From Thermoplasmata archaeon (lineage in GTDB: Archaea; Thermoplasmatota; Thermoplasmata; Halarchaeoplasmatales; Halarchaeoplasmataceae): a stretch of 35,021 nt of DNA. Made by a program: the position numbers and the translations under genes. The first letter of the stretch is position 1. Every line of letters begins with the position of its first letter. The stretch spans positions 1 to 35,021 of the forward strand of contig JAFDUB010000003.1 in the NCBI GenBank assembly GCA_019594025.1, read 5' to 3'. Below the pieces are notes generated by a model. It saw only the letters and a list, made by a program, of their open reading frames with translations. It was not told the origin of the DNA and ran no database searches. Positions 9,197-17,551 of the stretch are shown here, one piece after another.

Positions 9197-12055
9197 TCAC
9201 TCAACGTATATAGCTGGTTTTCTAGGTATCGCTTGTGATGCTTTACCTGCTGGATCGTATGAAATATCGTCCGAGGGATATACGTTGATCTCAGCCTTGA
9301 ATTCATCTTCGAAGAACTTTTGAGAAGCTTCCAGTGTCTCGTATTCGTTTATTTTGATAGACCATGATCCCTTAGCTCCTTTCTCTCTGAGAATTTTTAG
9401 TACCTGCTGAACGTACCCGGAGATCTCCTTCGGAGATGCATCAAGCTCATGGGTTAGTTCACCCATGATGCCCATTCCCTTATCGGGATTATCCAGTATC
9501 TTCATCATTGCCTTTTCTTTCCAATCAGGTGCCACGTAAAGGTGTATTTGTTCGCCATCAACATCGGCGATATCCAGTATCTGTTTGATATCTGACTGTA
9601 CTTCCTTAATATACTCTTCTTCTAACTCCGCTTTTATGGAGATGGCGTCTTCCGGAATTTCATCCAATCGAGTATTAACGATGTATTCTAAGTTCCACTG
9701 CTCGGAGAGTTCCTCGGCAATGTGGGGTGTGAAAGGTACCATCAGTTTAAGCAAGCCGACGGCGACTTCATCTAAAAGTTCACCGTTAGTGCCCCCTCTC
9801 TTGAAGTACCAGTCGATTTCTGAAGGTATATGGTAGTAAACAACGCTAGCCGCCTTTCTTAGTTCGTAATCATCCATGTGCTCTTTTACTCGTTTAACAA
9901 GCGAGTAGAATCTGGAACGTAAGTAATCATCTACGGGTGTTTCTTCACCATCTATTTCTTTCATCCTATGAACTTTATTCCAGATCGAGTTCAGCTTCTT
10001 CCTGTAATTGAAAACTTCGTCTTCGCTCCACTCCTTATCAACGAAAGGACTGGCAGAGTGGGAATAGAATAGCCTCAAAGTATCAACACCGTATTTTTCG
10101 GCCGCATTCGGTATGGGTTCGGCACCCCCTTTAGATTTGGATATCTTTCCGTTCTTTCCAACCAACCACCAGTTCACGAATATACCCCGTGGCCAATCTT
10201 TTTCGTCAAGGATGGCTACATGGTTCATGAGAAAAGGGGGGAAATGGACTGTCATGTGCTCCTTACCTCCTAGATTGAGGTCCAAAGGATACCAGTAATT
10301 GAAATCCGAGCGTACTTGTTCTAGGATCTCTTCACTCAGCGCCGTTTTTCCCGCAACTTCACCAAGGTCTCCTTTATCGAGGCAAACGTAATCGAAGAAA
10401 TCTTCGTTCATGTTCCCCGCTTTTATGCTGCCCTGATTGTAGTGCTTAGCTACTATGTAATAGGCAGGATAAAGTGTAGAATCCGCTATAGCCTCGATAA
10501 CCCACTCCTCATCGAAGGGGAATTCAGTGCCCATCCAATTACCCTTTCTGGCGCAGGAACGGTCCTGGAACCACTCGATAGTATCCGATAGGTTATCGGC
10601 GTAACTCTGCGGTTTGACGCCCATGCCCTTGGCGTGACTCTTGCTCCTCTCTGTAAGCTCTAGGTCTGAGTAGCGGATGAACCATTGGTCGGGAATCTTA
10701 CCGACTACCACCTTCGCACCACACCTGCAGACTACCTCCTCCGAAAGATCGTACATTATATCCGCTTCACCTGAAGCGATCATATCCTCTTTTACCAGTT
10801 CTTTTGCTTCCTGAACACTCATGCCTGAGTAATCACCACAGATATCCTGCATGGTACCCGTGTGGAATCCGGATTTGTATATCTTCTGGGTCGCAGTTTC
10901 TAACTTCTCTTCATCCTTTTGGCTCTTGATACCCATCTCGTGGATTATCTTTTCCGCCGGGTTAATACCCCAGTCCTTGGAGTCTATGATTTCGATGGGT
11001 TCTACGTTTTTTATCTTGTCTTTTAAGCCGTACTTTTTAAGCAGTTTTTCATTCTCTTTCAAATCTCTAAGTGCTATCCAATCATAGGGTGCGTCACTGG
11101 GTACGCTTGTAACGATACCTGTTCCCACATCCGGGTCGGTAAAGGACGCCGGTAGTATGATTATATCTCTGTGGATGGCGGGAGCTGTGGCGTATTTACC
11201 TACCATCTCTTCGCCTTTTATTGTATCAACGATAGTGATGTCGTCTTTTTGATACTTCAACTTCTCCACGGCTTTATCACTGAGGATCCACTTTTCGCCT
11301 TCGACCTCTGCTACAACGTATTCCTCTTCCGGTTCCACCCATAGATTGGTCTGTCCGAATACGGTTTCCGGCCGTAAAGTGGCGGCGGTTATGTACACCC
11401 CATCGAATTTGAACTTTAGAAGTGTGTACTCCTGCTTCTCCGCCGTTCCTCCTTTGGAAAGGTCGGTTTCGGAAGGGTCCACCGCTACCGGTCCGCACTC
11501 GATGCACACCGTACCGAAATAGTCCTTCTGGGTTAGCAGGCCTTTCTCTTTCAACTTCTTGAATTGCCATTTTATGAACTGTCTGTAATCCTCACGTATG
11601 GAATAGGTGAAATAGTCGAAATCTATGCTGATCCCGAACTTTTTCCAGTATTTTTCTATGTAAACTTCATTGAAGTAGGAAACTAGTTCTTTTGGATCCT
11701 TCACCCTCTCTATATCCTCCTCTGTGGCACCGTTCCTCTTCATGTAATCTATCTTCTTCTGAACCCCCTCTTCTATATGTTTCGATAGACTGTAAGCCTG
11801 ATTACCGGTTGGATGTGTGCCGGTGGGGAATAGTACGTTGTATCCCTCCATGCGCTTGTATCGTGCGATCATATCCGTGTAGCTGTAACATCTCATATGG
11901 CCGAGGTGAAGAAACCCGGATATTCCCGGATATGCAAAAATGAGGTAAAAGGGTTCTTTGGAATCGTCCACTTCCGCTCTATCAACCTCCCCCTGCTCCC
12001 ACCTACGCTGCCACTTTTCTTCGATATCTACAGGGTCGTAGTCTTTCATATTCAA
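9197..12055 (-). CDS. leuS: Leucyl-tRNA synthetase, archaeal type
   Basis: 952 aa; HLGHMR (HIGH-like), FPTGTHPTGNQ, KISKSKGG (KMSKS) motifs. Confidence 0.95.
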   Translation of the reverse strand: MNMKDYDPVDIEEKWQRRWEQGEVDRAEVDDSKEPFYLIFAYPGISGFLHLGHMRCYSYTDMIARYKRMEGYNVLFPTGTHPTGNQAYSLSKHIEEGVQKKIDYMKRNGATEEDIERVKDPKELVSYFNEVYIEKYWKKFGISIDFDYFTYSIREDYRQFIKWQFKKLKEKGLLTQKDYFGTVCIECGPVAVDPSETDLSKGGTAEKQEYTLLKFKFDGVYITAATLRPETVFGQTNLWVEPEEEYVVAEVEGEKWILSDKAVEKLKYQKDDITIVDTIKGEEMVGKYATAPAIHRDIIILPASFTDPDVGTGIVTSVPSDAPYDWIALRDLKENEKLLKKYGLKDKIKNVEPIEIIDSKDWGINPAEKIIHEMGIKSQKDEEKLETATQKIYKSGFHTGTMQDICGDYSGMSVQEAKELVKEDMIASGEADIMYDLSEEVVCRCGAKVVVGKIPDQWFIRYSDLELTERSKSHAKGMGVKPQSYADNLSDTIEWFQDRSCARKGNWMGTEFPFDEEWVIEAIADSTLYPAYYIVAKHYNQGSIKAGNMNEDFFDYVCLDKGDLGEVAGKTALSEEILEQVRSDFNYWYPLDLNLGGKEHMTVHFPPFLMNHVAILDEKDWPRGIFVNWWLVGKNGKISKSKGGAEPIPNAAEKYGVDTLRLFYSHSASPFVDKEWSEDEVFNYRKKLNSIWNKVHRMKEIDGEETPVDDYLRSRFYSLVKRVKEHMDDYELRKAASVVYYHIPSEIDWYFKRGGTNGELLDEVAVGLLKLMVPFTPHIAEELSEQWNLEYIVNTRLDEIPEDAISIKAELEEEYIKEVQSDIKQILDIADVDGEQIHLYVAPDWKEKAMMKILDNPDKGMGIMGELTHELDASPKEISGYVQQVLKILREKGAKGSWSIKINEYETLEASQKFFEDEFKAEINVYPSDDISYDPAGKASQAIPRKPAIYVE

Positions 12056-12243
12056 TCGAATTATGGATGATTATTTAAAGTCTTTCGAATATTGGATGTC
12101 TAGGATCGGTAGGTGAAGTGATACATGAATTGTAGTAACTACAGTCTAAATTGGTGAAATATTGTATTAACAACAACTATAAGAAAAAAATAACGGTTGT
12201 AACTACAGTAAAACAAGGAATGTAAATGTGGTAATTCAAGTAG

Positions 12244-12399
12244 AACTTTAAGGTAGATAAGAAGGATGCAAAGAATCTGTTAAAGTTGCCCGAGGAGTAT
12301 CAGTTATTCCTGATCACCAAAGAAAGATACGACGACTGGACTATAGATGGTAGAACGGTAAAAGTGGTACCTCTGTGGTTGTTAACTCTCTGTGTCTGA
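12244..12399 (+). pseudogene. Short decayed coding remnant, unknown family
   Basis: Uninterrupted frame NFKVDKKDAKNLLKLPEEYQLFLITKERYDDWTIDGRTVKVVPLWLLTLCV* with no ATG and a stop immediately upstream; protein-like composition in an otherwise noncoding gap. Confidence 0.4.
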
Positions 12400-12498
12400 T
12401 AACCTATCATAAAGGCAGTATTTTGGTTCTCTATCAACATCTGATAAAAAAAACACGGTTAAATTTTTATCTGTTGAGATGATAAACCATCGATATCA

Positions 12499-13161
12499 AT
12501 GATAGAAACTCCTGTGATAATGGTGAACTATAAGACGTACAGCCAGTCCATCGGTGAGAGTGGATTGGAACTGACGAAGAAGATCGAAAATGCCGCCGAG
12601 GCGTCCTGGCTGGTATGCCCCCAACCGGTGGATATCCGTACTATCAAAGAGAAGACGAATATACCTGTTTTTTCACAACATATCGACGCCGTTAAACCGG
12701 GAAGCAACACCGGTCATCTGTTGATAGACGCCATGGTGGATGCAGGGGTTGAAGGAACCCTGATCAACCACTCCGAGAACAGGTTGAAGTTATCGGAGAT
12801 CGACGAGATAGTGACCATGTGTAAGGAAAAAGGGCTGACTACGGTGATATGTGCTAACAATCCGGCGACCTCTGCGGCTGCGGCGGCACTAAAACCGGAT
12901 TTCGTGGCCTACGAACCTCCGGAGCTCATAGGCGGAGATATATCAGTATCCACTGCAAAACCTGAAGTAGTGAGGGAGGCCGTCGAACGTGTAAAAGCGG
13001 TCGATCCCGACGTCAAAGTGCTTTGCGGTGCCGGAGTAAAGAACGGAAAGGATGTAAAAAAGGCGCTGGAGCTCGGTACGGAGGGTGTTCTATTAGCATC
13101 AGGTTTGGTAAAATCAGATGACGTCGAAGGGGTCATTCGAGACCTAGAAAGCAGCCTATGA
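12499..13161 (+). CDS. tpiA: Triosephosphate isomerase, archaeal type
   Basis: VNYKTY, GTLINHSENR, VAYEPPELIG, VLCGAGVKNGKDV, GVLLASGLV motifs. Confidence 0.95.
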   Translation: MIETPVIMVNYKTYSQSIGESGLELTKKIENAAEASWLVCPQPVDIRTIKEKTNIPVFSQHIDAVKPGSNTGHLLIDAMVDAGVEGTLINHSENRLKLSEIDEIVTMCKEKGLTTVICANNPATSAAAAALKPDFVAYEPPELIGGDISVSTAKPEVVREAVERVKAVDPDVKVLCGAGVKNGKDVKKALELGTEGVLLASGLVKSDDVEGVIRDLESSL

Positions 13162-13164
13162 GCA

Positions 13165-14241
13165 TCATCTAGGCTCAAGAGCGTCTTCAGGGCATATCTC
13201 GGCGCAGCAGTAGCATCTGATGCACTTCCACCAACTTATCTTGGGATACTGATTCATCTTGATGGCATCCTCGGGACATATCCTCATACACTCTCCGCAG
13301 GAGATGCACTTATCAGCATATAAATTCGGCCTTTTCATGTACAGGTTCGCCATCACACCACCAAAGGTTTCAGGCAACCACCAGGGTGTAGACCCACCTT
13401 CGGGGTAATTTACATTTACCTCACTCGGTAGTTCTCCTACAACATCGATATCCGAAAGTTTTACCTCCCTGAACAAAGGCACTTTTGATGTATCGATACC
13501 CACTGCTTTACACGCCATATAATCCAGGGCCGGAGCGTCGGTAGATGCAAGGATAATTGATAATTTAACAGGATCTCCTCCAGCAGGCCCCTTTCCTTCC
13601 ATACCTACGATCCCGTCCATTATGGATATGTCTGGTGAAACTGCATCGTGTACGTCCAAAAGCATCCTGTTAAACGTTTTCATCCCTTTGTACTGTCCGT
13701 GAAATGCGGACTTCATGAGTCCGGGAACCATTCCGTAGGTGTTCTTTACCGCACCTGTAAATACCGTTAGTGAATGGGTTTTGAGTTTCGGTAGGTTGAC
13801 CACCAAATCCGCATCATTGCATACATTCATCACCGGAACTGATTTGAGTACCCGCCCTTCAGGTAAAGGTACGTGAGAATATGACAAGTCGTAGTTCAAA
13901 ACCGCATCGGTTTCTTCTGGTATCCTAGTCCAAATCGATTTCTCATAACATCTTTTCAAGAATTTTTTCGAACTCGGTCCACCTGGGCTATCACCTACGA
14001 TCACTTTCATACCTGCATCCTCTAACTCCCGTATAACTGCTATAATAAATTCGGGATGAGTGGTAACCGCTTTCTCAGGGGGAGCACCCTTCAGTAGATT
14101 CGGCTTTACCAGTGCGGTACCACCAGAAAAAGTTAATTTCTTAAATGGTAAGAATATGCTTTTAACGCTGCCCTGCACATTTTGATAATCACCGCATCTT
14201 CTTACGTGAACCTCAGCCATATACTCTTCACCACTGCTCAA
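13165..14241 (-). CDS. DUF362 domain protein with C-terminal 2x[4Fe-4S] ferredoxin domain
   Basis: DUF362-type core (VVNLPKLKTHSLTVFTGAVKNTYGMVPG); CISCGECMRICPEDAI and CIRCYCCAEICPEDAL. Confidence 0.9.
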   Translation of the reverse strand: MSSGEEYMAEVHVRRCGDYQNVQGSVKSIFLPFKKLTFSGGTALVKPNLLKGAPPEKAVTTHPEFIIAVIRELEDAGMKVIVGDSPGGPSSKKFLKRCYEKSIWTRIPEETDAVLNYDLSYSHVPLPEGRVLKSVPVMNVCNDADLVVNLPKLKTHSLTVFTGAVKNTYGMVPGLMKSAFHGQYKGMKTFNRMLLDVHDAVSPDISIMDGIVGMEGKGPAGGDPVKLSIILASTDAPALDYMACKAVGIDTSKVPLFREVKLSDIDVVGELPSEVNVNYPEGGSTPWWLPETFGGVMANLYMKRPNLYADKCISCGECMRICPEDAIKMNQYPKISWWKCIRCYCCAEICPEDALEPR

Positions 14242-14951
14242 GAAGGTATGGGTATGAACTCACAGTAGCCTATATCATCCGCCTTTTTCTTTAAATCGTC
14301 CCAATACTTTATGTAATGTGCGGCCACCGGATAAAATAGGTGATCCTCTATGAATTTATGGTGATGAAGTGAATAGATAAGAGCATTTAACTCTCTAATA
14401 AGTTGGTATCTGTTTTCAGTGCCATTATCAAACAGTTCTTCGAGCCTATCCCGTCTTTCAACAAAATCATTGTGCTCTTTAGCCAGCATATTCAAACGTC
14501 CTTCCATCTCATTTCCTAAAACTCTTCTTAACTCGACAAAAAGAGTTTGCTCTTCCCTGTTAATATGCAAAGTGATCTGGTATAGGTTGTCTATAACCGT
14601 GCATATCACCTTGTCTTCCATGAAATACGCCTTACTACGTAGTGAGGAGGATATTTTGTCGAGTGAAGATAAAAATTCTCCAATCTTTTCATGCTCTTTT
14701 ATAAACGGAAGAACCGGGTGTCCTTCCTCTAACTGCTCCTGGAGCTTCTTCGACTCACCTTGAAGTAACTCCACGTAAAGTTTGCCGATCTCTTTTATAT
14801 CCGCTTCCTTCAAACCGTCGGCCATCAACTCTATCTCAGCCAGGTAGAGATTTATGGTCGGTACTCCCTCCAGCGCCTCTAGAGCGTCCTCCTTGGTAAT
14901 CACGTTGAAGTGATATCCTTTCAACACGTCTATCACATCGTCTACTTCCAT
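14238..14951 (-). CDS. DUF438 / hemerythrin HHE-like domain protein
   Basis: His/Glu-rich helical motifs (LHINREEQTLFVELRRV, LHHHKFIEDHLFYPVAAHYI); DUF438-like N-terminus. Confidence 0.75.
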   Translation of the reverse strand: MEVDDVIDVLKGYHFNVITKEDALEALEGVPTINLYLAEIELMADGLKEADIKEIGKLYVELLQGESKKLQEQLEEGHPVLPFIKEHEKIGEFLSSLDKISSSLRSKAYFMEDKVICTVIDNLYQITLHINREEQTLFVELRRVLGNEMEGRLNMLAKEHNDFVERRDRLEELFDNGTENRYQLIRELNALIYSLHHHKFIEDHLFYPVAAHYIKYWDDLKKKADDIGYCEFIPIPS

Positions 14952-14954
14952 AGA

Positions 14955-15599
14955 TTACTCCACAAAGTGTACCACCACTTTTTCAACGTCCCACATAGGC
15001 TCTATCTTCTCTTTGATATCCTCTTTGATAGCGTTGGCGAATTGATGGTCTTCTGTTAAATCTACATGGATATCCACAACACCTTCTTCAACCGATATAT
15101 CGTGAATTAGGTCTGTTCGGATCACGTCCAAACCGGTCATAGGATTCATAACACGCTTCAATCTTTTCTCAACTACCTCCGGTGTAGTAGGCTCTTTTTC
15201 CTTCACCAAACCGTGTCTTTCTTCGTAATCCCTGATAGCACTTCTTAATCCGTCGATAGCTAAAACCGAGCAGTGTGCCTTTATAGGTGGTAAACCACCC
15301 AATTCATCGGCGGCGTCTTCCCAAGTTATCTTCTTCGCCTCTTCTACGGTCTTCCCCTTGGCCATCTCGGTTATTATTGAACCGGTAGCTATGTTGGAAG
15401 CGCATCCGTAGGATTCAAACTTAACATCGGTTATGGTCTGTGTCTCCTGATCCACCTTTATGTAAACCTTGACCATGTCCCCACAGGCCGGACTGCCTTC
15501 CTGTGCCTTTCCATCAGGATCGTCTATCTTTCCTACGTTTTTTGGATTTTTGAAGTATTCGATTACTTTCTCGCTGTACGGTAAACCCATATCTATCAC
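14955..15599 (-). CDS. IscU/NifU-like Fe-S scaffold fused to C-terminal MIP18/DUF59-like domain
   Basis: IscU cysteines GSPACGDMV, ESYGCASNIATGS, PPIKAHCSVLAIDGL; C-terminal DVIRTDLIHDISVEEGVVDIHVDLTEDHQFANAIKEDI...VEKVVVHFVE resembles DUF59. Confidence 0.85.
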   Translation of the reverse strand: MIDMGLPYSEKVIEYFKNPKNVGKIDDPDGKAQEGSPACGDMVKVYIKVDQETQTITDVKFESYGCASNIATGSIITEMAKGKTVEEAKKITWEDAADELGGLPPIKAHCSVLAIDGLRSAIRDYEERHGLVKEKEPTTPEVVEKRLKRVMNPMTGLDVIRTDLIHDISVEEGVVDIHVDLTEDHQFANAIKEDIKEKIEPMWDVEKVVVHFVE

Positions 15600-16759
15600 T
15601 CCTTTCCTAGAGGGCTTATCTCCCTCAATCTTTCTACTACCTCTTTAATGTTATCTACAACATAATCAACATCATCCTGAGTACTGTATCTACCCAAGGA
15701 GAATCTAACAGAACCGTGGGCCCTTTCGTGGTCTCCACCGATACCCATTATCACGTGACTTGCCTCTAGCGAGCGGCTGAAACACGCGGATCCGGTGCTC
15801 ACGGCAACTCCCCTCATATCCATATGAAGTGTGATGGATTCACCCTCCACATAATGGAAGGTGATATTGGCGTTCTGAGGTATACGCTCTTCTCTAGCTC
15901 CGTTCAAGGTGGTATCAGGTATCTCTTTTAACACCCTGTCGATGATCCGATCTCTCAATTCCTTTATCCTGTCGTTCTCTTCCTTGGTCACAAGCTCAAC
16001 AGCTTTGGCAAAACCGACAGCACCGGGTATATTCTCCAGTCCACCTCGTTTGTCGAACTCCTGAAAACCTCCATCCATCTGCTTTTTTATGTTGATTCCA
16101 TCGCGCAAGTAAAGGGCGCCTATTCCCTTGGGTCCATGGATGGTATGAGCAGATAAAGTGATCAAATCGGCGGGGATCTCGTTCACATCCAAGGGAATAC
16201 GTGTGAACGTGTGAGTTGCATCGGTGTGAAAGAACACTCCTGCATCTTTACATATCTCTGCGAGCTTTTTTATATCCTGAAGGGTACCGATCTCCTGGTT
16301 GGCGTGCTGTATGGATACCAGCACTGTGTCATCCCTTATTTCTTCTTTTAAATCATCAGGATCGATAAATCCTTCATCGTCTACAGTTAGGTATGAAACA
16401 TCATATCCTGCTTTTTCAAGTGTTCTAGCGCTGTGAAGTACGGAAAAATCTTCAATATCGGATATTATCAGATGTCCATCATTAGCGGACAAAACACCTT
16501 TCAAAGCAAGGTTACTCGACTCCGCCGACCCGGATGTGAACACTATCTCCTGTGGGCTAGCCCCGATATTTTCCGCGATCGACTTTCTAGCACCATCCAA
16601 ACCTTCCTTTGACTCGACACCCATGGAATGTCCGAATTCGGACGTAGCTACTGCGTACTTATCGAAAAAATACGGTTCCATAGCCTCCATCACTCTTTCG
16701 TCGAGGCACGTACTTGAAGCGTTATCCATATATACTTTCTTTCTTGACACTTTTATCAC
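15596..16759 (-). CDS. iscS: Cysteine desulfurase (NifS/IscS family)
   Basis: YMDNASSTCLDERV, FTSGSAESSNLALKG, SAHTIHGPKGIGALY (PLP Lys), STGSACFSRSLEASHV (catalytic Cys loop). Confidence 0.95.
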   Translation of the reverse strand: MIKVSRKKVYMDNASSTCLDERVMEAMEPYFFDKYAVATSEFGHSMGVESKEGLDGARKSIAENIGASPQEIVFTSGSAESSNLALKGVLSANDGHLIISDIEDFSVLHSARTLEKAGYDVSYLTVDDEGFIDPDDLKEEIRDDTVLVSIQHANQEIGTLQDIKKLAEICKDAGVFFHTDATHTFTRIPLDVNEIPADLITLSAHTIHGPKGIGALYLRDGINIKKQMDGGFQEFDKRGGLENIPGAVGFAKAVELVTKEENDRIKELRDRIIDRVLKEIPDTTLNGAREERIPQNANITFHYVEGESITLHMDMRGVAVSTGSACFSRSLEASHVIMGIGGDHERAHGSVRFSLGRYSTQDDVDYVVDNIKEVVERLREISPLGKE

Positions 16760-16761
16760 CT

Positions 16762-17190
16762 TTATAGGAATAGTGTAATATCGGACTCCCTGGCCTCCTT
16801 TATATATGTTCCGACGGCGCAGTAGTCACCTATCAGATCACGGTCCAAATCCTCTCTTTTCACACCCATTATATCCATGGTCATATCGCATGCCAGGACT
16901 TTACCGCCTAGTTCGATATAATCATCCATGAGGTCTTTCAACGAACGAACATTCGCCTTCTTCATCTTTCTCTTAACCATCCACTTTCCCAGTCCAAGCA
17001 TATTCATACGAGATAGCGGTCCTTTTTCTAAGCGACCTTTTTTCAACCTATCTAGCCCCCAGAATGTAAAGTATATCGATACGTCCATACCCATAGATAG
17101 AGCGCCTGTACCTACCACAAGCGCACTGTATAGTCTATCGTAATAACCGCTCTGCATAATTATCGTCGCTTTATCAGCCATCCGCATCAC
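16762..17190 (-). CDS. DsrE/DsrF-like sulfur-relay family protein
   Basis: ATIIMQSGYYDRLYSALVVGTGALSMGMDVSIYFTFWGLDRL and MAcDMTMDIMGVKREDL-like region typical of DsrE2-like proteins; adjacent to TusA. Confidence 0.8.
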   Translation of the reverse strand: MMRMADKATIIMQSGYYDRLYSALVVGTGALSMGMDVSIYFTFWGLDRLKKGRLEKGPLSRMNMLGLGKWMVKRKMKKANVRSLKDLMDDYIELGGKVLACDMTMDIMGVKREDLDRDLIGDYCAVGTYIKEARESDITLFL

Positions 17191-17449
17191 CAGGTATCTT
17201 TATAGTTATCTTCCATTTATCGTCCTTTTGTTCAACACTAATAAGCTCCAATCCTAGTGATTCTACGGCCATGGGTATCTCATCCTTTGAAGGAGGATGA
17301 TTTCCAACGATCTCGATAATATCTCCCGCTTCAGCTTTTCGGATAGCCTTCCTTGTTTCTACCAAAGGTACAGGGCATGTTTCCCCTGTTACGTTTATCT
17401 TAATCGTCTTTTTTTCTTCCATTTGATTACCCCTTATCTGATAGTTCAT
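17174..17449 (-). CDS. TusA/SirA-like sulfur-carrier protein
   Basis: VTGETCPVPLVETRKAIRKAEAGDIIEI: CPxP motif of the TusA family. Confidence 0.9.
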   Translation of the reverse strand: MNYQIRGNQMEEKKTIKINVTGETCPVPLVETRKAIRKAEAGDIIEIVGNHPPSKDEIPMAVESLGLELISVEQKDDKWKITIKIPGDADG

Positions 17450-17480
17450 GTGGATTATTAGTTTTCCCTAGGTTATAAAC

Positions 17481-17499
17481 ACTATAAGGTGATTATAGT
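17481..17499. promoter_or_regulatory. Candidate operator: perfect inverted repeat ACTATAA-ggtga-TTATAGT
   Basis: 7-bp perfect arms in the divergent intergenic region between the TusA operon and the histidine kinase. Confidence 0.4.
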
Positions 17500-17551
17500 A
17501 TTTATACTTTTAGTTCCAAAAAGATTATATCCTGTTATACACATTGTTAAT

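Noticed and set aside
9197-12055. LeuRS KISKS instead of KMSKS as an anomaly
   Set aside because: Conservative variation at this motif is common; not informative
5027-12055. DUF63-glmS-glmU-leuS gene run as a novel cluster
   Set aside because: Core housekeeping genes; only DUF63 is uncharacterised and it appears common in archaea
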